A DNA stretch of 64,000 bases from Pseudomonas sp. (GTDB lineage Bacteria > Pseudomonadota > Gammaproteobacteria > Pseudomonadales > Pseudomonadaceae), in NCBI RefSeq assembly GCF_030684895.1, contig NZ_JAUXXP010000025.1, positions 62,001 through 126,000 of the forward strand. The letters run 5' to 3'. Positions 7,896 to 16,559 of this stretch are shown piece after piece. A model generated the notes under the pieces. It was not told the origin of the DNA. It saw only the letters and a list, made by a program, of their open reading frames with translations, and searched no databases. The position numbers and the translations under genes were made by a program. Every line of letters starts with the position of its first letter. Within the stretch, counting starts at the first letter, position 1.

Positions 7896-8606
7896 ATGAA
7901 TACAGCCTACTTGCCGCCCTGCTGCAGCCCGCTAAATGACCACTGGCCACTGCCGCACCGGCTGCCGTCAGTGCAGTTGATCAGCACCACCTTTGATCCC
8001 GAACTACTGGATGCAACGGACTTCAGCCACTGCGCCATCGAGCCGGTACGCGGCGTGGCCAAACGCCAAGCCGAATACCTGGCCGGCCGCCTGTGTGCGC
8101 GTGAGGCCTTATTGCGTTTGACCGGTGCGGCGACGGTTCCGGCCTGCGGTGAAGATCGCGCGCCACAGTGGCCGTTAGGTGTGGTCGGCTCAATCACCCA
8201 CGGCAGCGGCTGGGCCGGCGCCGTGGTGGGCAACAGCACAAACTGGCGCGGCCTGGGCCTGGATATCGAACAACTTATTCCGGCCAGCCGTGCCGAGCGC
8301 CTGGCAGCGGAAATTCTTACGCCCGCCGAACTGCTCCGCCTGGAAAACCTCTCCGCCGAACAGCGCGCGCAACGCATCAGCCTGACCTTCTCACTCAAGG
8401 AAAGCCTGTTCAAAGCGCTCTACCCGCAGGTATTGCAGCACTTCTACTTTCAGGATGCCGAACTGCTCAGCGTCGACGTCGACAATAAAGTGCGCATGCG
8501 CCTGCTGATCGACCTGCACGCCGACTGGCCCGCCGGTAGCGAACTCGAAGGCCAATTCGCCGAGTTCGACGGTTATCTGCTGAGCCTGATCAGCATCGCG
8601 CGCTGA
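7896..8606 (+). CDS. pcpS: 4'-phosphopantetheinyl transferase (EntD/PcpS type)
   Basis: A 236-residue enzyme that transfers 4'-phosphopantetheine from CoA to a conserved serine of carrier proteins (fatty acid ACP and siderophore NRPS/PKS carriers). The Mg2+-binding motif GLGLDIEQ lies near residue 120, and the second signature FSLKESLFKAL near 170. The N-terminal RQAEYLAGRLCAREAL block is the CoA-binding region of the EntD group. Pseudomonas usually has one broad-specificity enzyme of this size, which supports the PcpS name. It is followed by apeB on the same strand. Confidence 0.88.
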   Translation: MNTAYLPPCCSPLNDHWPLPHRLPSVQLISTTFDPELLDATDFSHCAIEPVRGVAKRQAEYLAGRLCAREALLRLTGAATVPACGEDRAPQWPLGVVGSITHGSGWAGAVVGNSTNWRGLGLDIEQLIPASRAERLAAEILTPAELLRLENLSAEQRAQRISLTFSLKESLFKALYPQVLQHFYFQDAELLSVDVDNKVRMRLLIDLHADWPAGSELEGQFAEFDGYLLSLISIAR

Positions 8607-8679
8607 TCTGTCGAGCGCGGCAGCCCAAAGCGCTAGGCAAATCCGCTAAACTCGGCCAGATTGCCGTCTGGAGTGCCCT

Positions 8680-9969
8680 ATGCGCGAAGATTTGAATCAA
8701 GGCCTGATCGAGTTCCTCAAGGCCTCGCCAACCCCTTTTCATGCCACCGCCAGCCTGGCACTGCGCCTTGAAGCGGCCGGTTTTCAGCACCTGGACGAGC
8801 GCGCCAGCTGGCACACCGAGGCCGGTGGCCGTTATTACGTCACGCGCAACGACTCCTCGATCATCGCCTTCAAACTCGGTAAGCGCGCGCCGCTGGAAGG
8901 CGGTATCCGTCTGGTTGGCGCGCACACCGACAGCCCGTGCCTGCGGGTCAAACCGCAACCGGAGCTGCAGCAACAGGGCTTTTTCCAGCTCGGTGTTGAG
9001 GTGTACGGCGGCGCATTGCTGGCGCCCTGGTTCGACCGCGACCTGTCGCTGGCTGGCCGAGTGACCTACCGCCGCGACGGTAAGGTGGAAAGCCAGTTGA
9101 TCGACTTCCAGAAGCCGATTGCGATCATTCCCAACCTGGCCATTCACCTCAACCGTGAAGCCAACCAGGGCTGGGCGATCAACCAGCAGATCGAGCTGCC
9201 GCCGATCCTCGCGCAGCTATCCGGCGATGAACCGGCCGATTTCCGTGCGCTGATCACCGATCAACTGGCCCGCGAACACGACTTCAGCGCCGATGCGGTG
9301 CTCGATTACGAGCTGAGCTTCTACGACACCCAGAGCGCTGCAGTAATTGGCCTCAATGGCGACTTTATCGCCGGCGCGCGACTGGACAACCTGCTGTCCT
9401 GCTACGCCGGGCTGCAGGCGCTGCTCGCCGCGCCGGATGAAGAAAGCTGTGTGCTGGTGTGCACCGACCACGAGGAAGTCGGCTCCTGCTCAGCCTGCGG
9501 CGCCGACGGCCCGATGCTCGAACAGGTTCTGCGCCGCGTGCTGCCGGATGGCGATGCGTTCGTCCGTACCATCCAGCGCTCGCTGCTGGTCTCGGCCGAC
9601 AACGCCCACGGCGTGCACCCCAACTATGCCGACAAGCATGACCAAAACCATGGCCCCAAGCTCAACGCCGGCCCGGTGATCAAGATCAACAGCAACCAGC
9701 GCTACGCCACCAACAGCGAAACCGCCGGGTTCTTCCGTCACCTGTGCCTGGAAAATGAAGTACCGGTGCAGAGCTTCGTCACCCGCAGCGACATGGGTTG
9801 CGGCTCGACCATCGGCCCGATCACCGCCAGCCAACTGGGCGTGCGCACCGTGGATATCGGCCTGCCGACCTTCGCCATGCACTCGATCCGCGAACTGGCC
9901 GGCAGCCATGACCTGGCGCATCTGGTGAAAGTGCTGACGGCGTTTTACGCCAGCGCTGAGCTGCCGTGA
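8680..9969 (+). CDS. apeB: M18-family aspartyl aminopeptidase
   Basis: A 429-residue cytoplasmic zinc aminopeptidase of family M18. Metal-site motifs are visible in order: [13 protein letters not shown] (about 87-99), [31 protein letters not shown] with the catalytic Glu pair, and [12 protein letters not shown]; the C-terminal SMHSIRE-type block appears as [15 protein letters not shown]. The family removes N-terminal acidic residues. The length matches bacterial ApeB. GTCTGGAG lies about 9 nt upstream of the ATG. Confidence 0.93.
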   Translation: MREDLNQGLIEFLKASPTPFHATASLALRLEAAGFQHLDERASWHTEAGGRYYVTRNDSSIIAFKLGKRAPLEGGIRLVGAHTDSPCLRVKPQPELQQQGFFQLGVEVYGGALLAPWFDRDLSLAGRVTYRRDGKVESQLIDFQKPIAIIPNLAIHLNREANQGWAINQQIELPPILAQLSGDEPADFRALITDQLAREHDFSADAVLDYELSFYDTQSAAVIGLNGDFIAGARLDNLLSCYAGLQALLAAPDEESCVLVCTDHEEVGSCSACGADGPMLEQVLRRVLPDGDAFVRTIQRSLLVSADNAHGVHPNYADKHDQNHGPKLNAGPVIKINSNQRYATNSETAGFFRHLCLENEVPVQSFVTRSDMGCGSTIGPITASQLGVRTVDIGLPTFAMHSIRELAGSHDLAHLVKVLTAFYASAELP

Positions 9970-9979
9970 TCGACGCCCC

Positions 9980-10237
9980 GTAGGGCGGACATGCCGAAGG
10001 CTTGCCGCCATCTGCTCGCCAGCGGTGGACAACGCTTCGCATGTCCACCCGACAACAGCGTGACGCGTAGCCGGGATGCAATCCGGGGAAACCTATGCCG
10101 TACAAACCGCTCCCGGATTACATCCGGGCTACGGGATGATGCCCTGTATCTACAAGTTCGCGACCTCGTAAGGTGGATGGCGCTTTATCCATCCACCAGG
10201 CCGCGATGGTGGATGCAAAAGCGCCATCCACCCTACG
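9980..10237. repeat. Three tandem palindromic intergenic elements
   Basis: Three separate inverted repeats in a row: 9980-10053 (GTAGGGCGGACATGC/GCATGTCCACCCGAC), 10067-10133 (GTAGCCGGGATGCAATCCGG/CCGGATTACATCCGGGCTAC) and 10168-10237 (GTAAGGTGGATGGCGC/GCGCCATCCACCCTAC). They are REP/BIME-like structures typical of Pseudomonas intergenic regions. They lie between the convergent apeB and the GntR gene and could act in termination. Confidence 0.75.
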
Positions 10238-10246
10238 CAGTTACCA

Positions 10247-10963
10247 TCACTCCGGCACCTCGACGCTCACATGCAGAGCGTCGTGGCGCCAGAACTCCAG
10301 GTCGCAATCAATCAGTCGGCCATGCTGGTCGCGGTTGATCCGCACAATACGCAGCGCCGGGCTGCCCACCGCTACTTTCAAGGCCGACGCGGCTTCGCTG
10401 TGCAACGCCGTGGGCACCATATCGAAACGCACCCGGCCGTAATGAATGCCGTATTCGCTGGCGTACAGTTCGGTCAGCGAACGGGTCAGGTCGAAATCCA
10501 GAATGCCGGCGAAGTAATTCGGATTGAGGTAGTGCTCGACATACAAAACCAGACGGCCGTCGATGCGCCGCGCGCGACGGATCTGGTAGACGCTGGAGAG
10601 TGCCGGCAAAGCCAGTAGCTGGCAGATCTCGGCGCTGGCCGGAATCAGCCGCGCACTCAGCACTTCGGTAGCAGGCACCCGGCCCTGCTCACCCACCATC
10701 GCATGGAAGTGGCTGCGCACCAACGGGTTGTAGGCCACGCGCGGCGGCGAGACGAACCAGCCGCGACGCTCCTCGCGGTAGATCAGCCCCTGAGCCTCAA
10801 GCTGGCCCAGCGCCTCGCGCAGGGTGATGCGCGTGGTATCGAATACCTCGCTGAGCTTGCGCTCGGCCGGCAACTGACTTCCCGACGGCAACAGGCCATG
10901 TTCGATCTGTTCTTCCAATGCCCGGCATATTGCTGTGACTGCCCGCGGCGCTTCATCGCGCAT
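10247..10963 (-). CDS. GntR-family regulator with UTRA domain (HutC/PhnF type)
   Basis: The protein has 238 residues. The N-terminal winged helix-turn-helix (LPSGSQLPAERKLSEVFDTT, then RITLREALGQLEAQG) is followed by a UTRA ligand-binding domain (about 90-235; YQIRRARRIDGRLVLYVEHYLN). The start at 10963 is chosen because GGAGG lies 6 nt upstream; an in-frame extension to 11071 lacks one. It is divergent from the transport/hydrolase operon and likely represses it until the substrate or a breakdown product binds. A perfect 12-bp palindrome lies just upstream of its ribosome site. Confidence 0.88.
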   Translation of the reverse strand: MRDEAPRAVTAICRALEEQIEHGLLPSGSQLPAERKLSEVFDTTRITLREALGQLEAQGLIYREERRGWFVSPPRVAYNPLVRSHFHAMVGEQGRVPATEVLSARLIPASAEICQLLALPALSSVYQIRRARRIDGRLVLYVEHYLNPNYFAGILDFDLTRSLTELYASEYGIHYGRVRFDMVPTALHSEAASALKVAVGSPALRIVRINRDQHGRLIDCDLEFWRHDALHVSVEVPE

Positions 10964-10978
10964 CAAGACCTCCAAAAT

Positions 10979-10990
10979 TGGACTAGTCCA
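10979..10990. promoter_or_regulatory. Palindrome TGGACTAGTCCA, candidate operator of the GntR/UTRA regulator
   Basis: A perfect 12-bp dyad lies 16 bp upstream of the GntR start codon. HutC-type regulators bind short dyads of this form. A weaker related dyad, GGTCT-N9-AGACC, lies at 11244-11262, close to the divergent operon start. Binding is inferred. Confidence 0.45.
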
Positions 10991-11305
10991 GCCCCATTTC
11001 GGGGCATCAACCTGTGAGTGCAGCGGTAAAAACCATGTTTCAAGTTTAAGCAGTCTTGATGACCACGCCATGACAACTTTCTTTCAGCGCCAGTAAAAGC
11101 TGATAAAACTTGGCCTGCACGCCATACATGACTGAATTTGTTCATGGTCTACGCTAGTGGTGCGCCAGTTTGTGCAACCCGGCTTGAGCCGGTAAATGAC
11201 CAACATACATAAAACTGTCATTTAAAACGCCTAAATTGGCCTGGGTCTTGCTGATCTAGACCAGAACCTTTCACTGCACGCACTTCAATCGCAAAGGAGT
11301 TTCCA

Positions 11306-12364
11306 ATGAAACAACTGCTGCTGGCTTCACTGATGGGCTCAGCCATCGCCCTGGCCACCTCGGCCATGGCTGCTGAAACGGATTTGCAAGCACTGGAAAA
11401 GGCCGCGCGCGCTGAAGGCGCGGTGAACAGTGTGGGCATGCCGGACAGCTGGGCCAACTGGAAGGACACCTGGGTTGACCTGAACAAGCTGTATGGCCTG
11501 AAGCATATGGACACCGACATGAGCTCGGCCCAGGAAATCGCCAAGTTCGCCGCTGAAAAAGACAACGCCACCGCCGATATCGGCGACGTCGGCGCGGCCT
11601 TTGGCCCCATCGCCGTGCAGCAGGGTGTTACCCAACCCTACAAGCCGAGCACCTGGGAACAGATTCCAGCCTGGGCCAAAGACACCGACGGCCACTGGAT
11701 GCTCGCCTACACCGGCTCCATCGCCTTTATCGTCAACAAGCAACTGGTCAAGGACATCCCGCGCTCCTGGGCTGACCTGAAAACTGGCACCTACAAAGTC
11801 TCTGCCGGTGATGTCAGCACCGCCGCACAAGCCGTAAACGGCGTACTGGCTGCCGCCATCGCCATGGGTGGTAATGAAAGCAACGTGCAGCCGGCGCTGG
11901 ATTTCTACGGCGAACTGGCCAAGCAAGGCCGCCTGTCGCTGGCCAACCCAACCATCCAGACCTTGGAAAAAGGTGAGGTGGAAGTCGGCGTGGTATGGGA
12001 CTTCAACGGTCTGTCCTACCGCGACCAGATTGACCCCGAGCGCTTTGAAGTACTGATTCCTTCCGATGGTTCGGTGATTTCCGGCTACAGCACCATCATC
12101 AACAAGTGGGCGAAAAACCCCAACGCGGCCAAACTGGCGCGTGAGTACATTTTGAGCGACGCCGGCCAGATCAACCTGGCCAAAGGCAACGCCCGGCCGA
12201 TCCGCGCCGAGCACCTGACCCTGCCAGCCGAAGTACAAGCCAAGCTGCTGCCGCAGGCGCAATACGCCAAGGTTCAGCCGATCAAGGATGCTGCTGCCTG
12301 GGAAGCCACGTCCAAAGCACTGCCGCGTCTGTGGCAGGAACACGTCATCATCAATATGAACTAA
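11306..12364 (+). CDS. ABC transporter periplasmic substrate-binding protein
   Basis: A 352-residue protein with a signal peptide (MKQLLLASLMGSAIALATSAMAAE) and a type II periplasmic binding fold of the ferric/phosphonate/polyamine group. It is the first gene of a six-gene run with two permeases, an ATPase and two phosphohydrolases, so it defines substrate specificity. GGAG is well placed upstream of the ATG. The divergent UTRA regulator and the enzymes suggest an organophosphorus ligand, but no residue seen here identifies it. Confidence 0.85.
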   Translation: MKQLLLASLMGSAIALATSAMAAETDLQALEKAARAEGAVNSVGMPDSWANWKDTWVDLNKLYGLKHMDTDMSSAQEIAKFAAEKDNATADIGDVGAAFGPIAVQQGVTQPYKPSTWEQIPAWAKDTDGHWMLAYTGSIAFIVNKQLVKDIPRSWADLKTGTYKVSAGDVSTAAQAVNGVLAAAIAMGGNESNVQPALDFYGELAKQGRLSLANPTIQTLEKGEVEVGVVWDFNGLSYRDQIDPERFEVLIPSDGSVISGYSTIINKWAKNPNAAKLAREYILSDAGQINLAKGNARPIRAEHLTLPAEVQAKLLPQAQYAKVQPIKDAAAWEATSKALPRLWQEHVIINMN

Positions 12365-12420
12365 TGCAATCTGGCCCCGGATACACTCCGGGGCCGATTC
12401 GGTTGCTAAGGCTTTCAATC

Positions 12421-13227
12421 ATGTCGCACAACGTCATCCTCGTGGTTCTGGATGGCTTGAGCTATCAGGTGGCTCAGCATGCGCTGGGGCATCTGCAGGC
12501 TTACTGCCAGGCTGGACGCGCCGCGCTGTACAAGCTCGACTGTGAACTCCCGGCCCTGTCACGCCCGCTCTATGAAGCGATTCTGACCGGTGTTGCGCCC
12601 ATCGACAGCGGCATCGTCAATAACGATGTAGCGCGCCTGTCGACCCAGCGCAGCATGTTCCACTACGCCCGCGACGCCGGACTGATTACTGCGGCGGCGG
12701 CCTATCACTGGGTCAGCGAGCTGTATAACCGCTCGCCATTTCAGGCTACGCGCGACCGTCACACGGCAGACGCCAACCTGCCGATTCAGTACGGCCACTT
12801 CTACTACGCCGATCATTACCCGGATTCGCACCTGTTCGCCGACGCGGAAAGCCTGCGCCTGCGCCATGCGCCCAACCTGCTACTGGTGCACCCAATGAAT
12901 ATCGACGACGCCGGCCACAAGCACGGCCTCGACAGCGCGCAATACCGCAACAGCGCGCGCATGGCCGATGTGCTGCTGGCCGACTATATCCAGCCCTGGC
13001 TCGACGCCGGCTACCAGATTCTGGTGACCGCCGACCACGGCATGAACAACGACCGCAGCCACAACGGCCTGCTGCCGGAAGAACGCGAAGTACCGCTGCT
13101 GGTACTTGGCAGCGCCTTCAGCCTCAACCCCAACGCCCAGCCGAAACAGCTGGAGTTGTGCGGCACGATCTGTGAGCTGCTCGGCGTGGCCCACGACAAA
13201 CCTGTCTGCCGGGAGCTTTTATCGTGA
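12421..13227 (+). CDS. Alkaline-phosphatase-superfamily phosphohydrolase (NPP/phosphodiesterase-like), cytoplasmic
   Basis: A 268-residue protein starting MSHNVILVVLDGLSY; the first Asp (VVLDG) is a metal ligand. ALSRPLYEAILTGVAPIDSGI corresponds to the nucleophile segment of nucleotide pyrophosphatase/phosphodiesterases (family form: T/S-R-P-x-W/Y-x-x-I-L-T-G-x-x-P-x-x-H-G). The metal sites NIDDAGHKHG and TADHGMNND follow. There is no signal peptide, so it acts inside the cell on an imported substrate, cleaving a phosphodiester or C-P compound. The gene is embedded between the binding protein and permeases and overlaps the next gene by four bases. Confidence 0.82.
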   Translation: MSHNVILVVLDGLSYQVAQHALGHLQAYCQAGRAALYKLDCELPALSRPLYEAILTGVAPIDSGIVNNDVARLSTQRSMFHYARDAGLITAAAAYHWVSELYNRSPFQATRDRHTADANLPIQYGHFYYADHYPDSHLFADAESLRLRHAPNLLLVHPMNIDDAGHKHGLDSAQYRNSARMADVLLADYIQPWLDAGYQILVTADHGMNNDRSHNGLLPEEREVPLLVLGSAFSLNPNAQPKQLELCGTICELLGVAHDKPVCRELLS

Positions 13228-14066
13228 TACCTGCCCTGCGCGGCAAATGGCTGGCGCTGCTGTGCCTGCTGCCCTTTGCCCTGTTCTTTATCGCCTTTCA
13301 GATCGCCCCGCTGCTCTGGGTCGCCAGCAACAGCCTGCACACTGCCGAGGGCTGGGGCCTGGGCAACTTCCAGCAAGCCTTCTCCTCGCCGTTCTACCGT
13401 CAGGCCATGCGCCACAGCCTGGAAGTGGCGTTCTGGTCGAGCCTGATCGGCATCAGCATCGCCATTCTCGGTAGCTACTCGCTGCGTCAGGTCGACAGCC
13501 GCCTGCGCGACTTTGTCATGGCGTTTTCCAACATGACCAGCAACTTCTCCGGGGTGCCGCTGGCCTTCGCCTTTATCATCCTGCTGGGTTTTAACGGCGC
13601 ACTGACCATCCTGCTCAAGCAGGCGGGGATCATTGAGGATTTCAACCTCTACTCGAAAACCGGCCTGATCGTGCTTTACACCTACTTCCAGATTCCCCTC
13701 GGTGTGCTGCTGCTCTACCCGGCCTTCGACGCCCTGCGTGAAGACTGGCGCGAATCGGCCGAATTGCTCGGCGCAAGCAACTGGCAGTTCTGGCGGCATA
13801 TCGGCTTACCCGTCCTGACCCCCGCGCTGCTCGGCACCTTCGTGATTCTGCTGGCCAATGCCCTTGGCGCCTACGCCACGGTGTATGCGCTGACCACTGG
13901 CAACTTCAACATCCTGCCGATTCGGATTGCCGCCATGGTTTCCGGCGACATCTTCCTCGACCCGAATATGGCCAGTGCCTTGGCGATGATTCTGGTTGGC
14001 CTGATGACCCTGATTACCATCGTTCACCAATGGCTGCTGCGCCGGAGCTACCATGTCCCACGCTGA
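13224..14066 (+). CDS. ABC transporter permease, first subunit
   Basis: A 280-residue inner membrane protein with about six helices. The permease EAA-like loop is DALREDWRESAELLGASNWQFWRHIGLPVL. It is of the binding-protein-dependent type seen in PhnU/PotB/CysT-like systems. The GTG start overlaps the phosphohydrolase stop (GTGA) and its own end overlaps the second permease by 14 bp, so the operon is tightly coupled. Confidence 0.88.
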   Translation: MIPALRGKWLALLCLLPFALFFIAFQIAPLLWVASNSLHTAEGWGLGNFQQAFSSPFYRQAMRHSLEVAFWSSLIGISIAILGSYSLRQVDSRLRDFVMAFSNMTSNFSGVPLAFAFIILLGFNGALTILLKQAGIIEDFNLYSKTGLIVLYTYFQIPLGVLLLYPAFDALREDWRESAELLGASNWQFWRHIGLPVLTPALLGTFVILLANALGAYATVYALTTGNFNILPIRIAAMVSGDIFLDPNMASALAMILVGLMTLITIVHQWLLRRSYHVPR

Positions 14067-14847
14067 AAAACGCTCGCCGCTGTTCCACCAGTTGGTGGTC
14101 TACAGCCTGCTGCTGATCCTCCTGCTGCCGCTGCTCGGCACCCTGCTCTACTCGTTCTCCACCAGCTGGTCGGCCAGCGTGCTGCCCAGCGGGCTGACCT
14201 TCAAGTGGTACCTGGCGCTGTGGAGCGATGCACGCTTTCTCGCCGCATTCGGCCGCTCACTGCTGGTCTGCCTGGCGGCGCTAGCGCTGTCGCTGGTGCT
14301 GATTCTGCCGCTGCTGTTTGTGGTCAGTTATCACTTCCCCAAACTCGATGCGGTGATGAACGTGCTGATCCTGCTGCCATTCGCCATTCCGCCGGTGGTG
14401 TCCTCGGTCGGCTTGATGCAGCTGTTCGCCGGCGGCCCGCTGCCGATCCTCGGTACGCCGTGGATTCTGATTGGCTGCTTCTTCACCATCGCCCTGCCGT
14501 TTATGTACCGAGCCATCAGTAACAACCTGCAGGCGATCAACCTGCGCGACCTGATGGACGCCGCCCACCTGCTCGGTGCCAGCACCTGGCGCGCGGCCTT
14601 TATGGTGGTGCTGCCTAATCTGCGCAAAGGCCTGATGGTCTCGGTGTTTCTCTCCTTCAGCTTCCTGTTCGGTGAGTTCGTCTTCGCCAACCTGCTGGTC
14701 GGCAGCCGCTATGAAACCCTGCAGGTGTACCTCTACAACATGCGCAACGACAGCGGCCACTTCACCAGCGCCCTGGTGATTTCCTACTTCCTGTTCGTGC
14801 TGCTGATGACCTGGGCGGCCAACCGCCTGAATAAGGACAAGTCATGA
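14053..14847 (+). CDS. ABC transporter permease, second subunit
   Basis: A 264-residue inner membrane protein with about six helices and an EAA-like loop, RDLMDAAHLLGASTWRAAFMVVLPNLRKG. It pairs with the preceding permease to form the translocation channel. The stop overlaps the ATPase start (ATGA). Confidence 0.88.
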   Translation: MSHAEKRSPLFHQLVVYSLLLILLLPLLGTLLYSFSTSWSASVLPSGLTFKWYLALWSDARFLAAFGRSLLVCLAALALSLVLILPLLFVVSYHFPKLDAVMNVLILLPFAIPPVVSSVGLMQLFAGGPLPILGTPWILIGCFFTIALPFMYRAISNNLQAINLRDLMDAAHLLGASTWRAAFMVVLPNLRKGLMVSVFLSFSFLFGEFVFANLLVGSRYETLQVYLYNMRNDSGHFTSALVISYFLFVLLMTWAANRLNKDKS

Positions 14848-15833
14848 GTTATCTGAGTATTCAAGGCCTGCACAAAAGCTACGGCGAGACCGCGATCTTC
14901 AGCGATATCAACTGCGAGATCGCCAAGGGCGAATTCATCACCCTGCTCGGCCCGTCCGGCTGCGGCAAATCCACCCTGCTGCGCTGCATCGCCGGCTTAA
15001 CCGGGGTCAACGGCGGGCAAATTCTGCTCGACGGCGAAAACCTGGTACCCGTCGCTCCGCAAAAACGCGGCATCGGCATGGTGTTCCAGAGCTACGCGCT
15101 GTTCCCCAATATGACCGTGCAACAGAACGTCGCCTTTGGCCTGCGCATGCAGAAGGTCAAAGGCAGCGAAGCCGAACAGCGGGTCAAGGACGTGCTGGAG
15201 CTGGTCGAGCTGAATGACTTTGCCGGCCGCTACCCGCAGCAATTGTCCGGCGGCCAGTGCCAACGCGTGGCCCTGGCCCGCTCGCTGGTCACCCGCCCGC
15301 GCCTGCTGTTGCTCGACGAGCCGTTGTCGGCGCTGGATGCGCGGATTCGCAAGCACCTGCGCGAGCAGATCCGCAGCATCCAGCAGGAGCTGGGCCTGAC
15401 CACCATCTTCGTCACCCATGACCAGGAAGAAGCGCTGGTCATGAGCGACCGTATCTTCCTGATGAACGCCGGCAAGATCGTCCAGAGCGGCGACGCGGAA
15501 ACCCTCTACACCGCGCCGGCCGATGCCTTTGCCGCCGGCTTTATCGGCAACTACAACCTGCTCGACGCCGATGCCGCCAGTCGCCTGCTGCTGCGCCCGG
15601 TCAACAGCCGTGTGGCGATCCGTCCGGAGGCCATCCAGATTGGCGCCCAGGGCAGCATCGAAGGGCAGATCCGCAGCCATCGCCTGCTCGGCAACGTGAT
15701 CCGTTACCGCGTCGAGGCGCGCGGCGTCGAACTGCTGGTGGACGTGCTCAACCGCTCCCCAGCCGACCTGCACGCCAGCGGACAACGTATCAACCTGAAC
15801 ATTGAAGACAACGCAATCTGTGAGGTGGCCTGA
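14844..15833 (+). CDS. ABC transporter ATP-binding protein
   Basis: A 329-residue ATPase of the CUT1/phosphonate/spermidine class. Walker A is GPSGCGKST (about 38-46), the signature LSGGQCQRVALARS (about 134-147), Walker B LLLLDEPLSALD, and the switch His lies in [11 protein letters not shown]-terminal TOBE-like extension (about 245-325) follows. It energises the two permeases upstream. The end shares one base with the HAD gene start. Confidence 0.92.
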   Translation: MSYLSIQGLHKSYGETAIFSDINCEIAKGEFITLLGPSGCGKSTLLRCIAGLTGVNGGQILLDGENLVPVAPQKRGIGMVFQSYALFPNMTVQQNVAFGLRMQKVKGSEAEQRVKDVLELVELNDFAGRYPQQLSGGQCQRVALARSLVTRPRLLLLDEPLSALDARIRKHLREQIRSIQQELGLTTIFVTHDQEEALVMSDRIFLMNAGKIVQSGDAETLYTAPADAFAAGFIGNYNLLDADAASRLLLRPVNSRVAIRPEAIQIGAQGSIEGQIRSHRLLGNVIRYRVEARGVELLVDVLNRSPADLHASGQRINLNIEDNAICEVA

Positions 15834-16486
15834 TGGCCCTGGCAATTTTCGATCTGGACGAAACCCTGATCGGCGGCGACTGCGCCAGCCTGTGGACCCA
15901 GGAAATGGTCAAACTCGGCTGGGCCGACGCCGACAGTTTTATCGCCCATGAGCAGGAGCTGATGCGCCAGTACGCCGCCGGCAGCCTGGCCATGGAAGAC
16001 TATATGGCCTTTACCCTGTCGCCCCTGGTGGGCCGCACGCCGGAAGAAGTCGCCCATGTGGTCGAGCCCTTTGTCGAAGACGTGATCGAGCCGATTTTCT
16101 ACAGCGACGCCACCCGCTGCCTGGCCAATCACCGCGCCGCCGGTGACCGGGTTTTGGTGATTTCCGCCTCGGCGCATTTTCTGGTCAGCGCCGTTGCTGC
16201 GCGCTTGAAGATCGAGGAAGTGCTGGCCATCGACCTGGAAGTTCAACATGGCCACTACAGCGGCCGTACCCAGGGCGTAATGACCTACCGCGAGGGCAAG
16301 GTCACGCGCCTGCGTGATTGGCTGCAAGAACACGGCGAAGTCCTCGACGGCGCCTACTTCTACTCCGACTCACGCAACGACCTGCCGCTGCTGCAGGTGG
16401 TCGACAAGCCCTATGTGGTCAACCCCGACCCCACCCTGCTTGCGCACGCGCAGCAGGCCGGCTGGCCGATCCTCAGCTGGCGCTGA
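15833..16486 (+). CDS. HAD-superfamily subclass IB phosphatase (SerB-like)
   Basis: A 217-residue hydrolase. Motif I FDLDETLIGGD (nucleophile D7, acid D9), motif II VISASAHF, a Lys in REGKVTRL, and motif III/IV YSDSRNDLPLL. It is close to the HAD-IB hypothetical group that includes phosphoserine phosphatase and phosphorylcholine phosphatase relatives. As last gene of the transport operon it probably dephosphorylates the product of the NPP-like enzyme. The substrate is not determinable here. Confidence 0.87.
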   Translation: MALAIFDLDETLIGGDCASLWTQEMVKLGWADADSFIAHEQELMRQYAAGSLAMEDYMAFTLSPLVGRTPEEVAHVVEPFVEDVIEPIFYSDATRCLANHRAAGDRVLVISASAHFLVSAVAARLKIEEVLAIDLEVQHGHYSGRTQGVMTYREGKVTRLRDWLQEHGEVLDGAYFYSDSRNDLPLLQVVDKPYVVNPDPTLLAHAQQAGWPILSWR

Positions 16487-16559
16487 TTGCCACGGGAAGT
16501 GGCGCGCAAGCCTGACCACAGGCTATAAAGCGCCACCTCCCAGTCATGCGCGCGTTGTC

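Noticed and set aside
11339..12418. A 359-codon minus-strand frame opposite the binding-protein gene
   Set aside because: Antisense to a gene with a signal peptide and binding-protein fold; no independent support.
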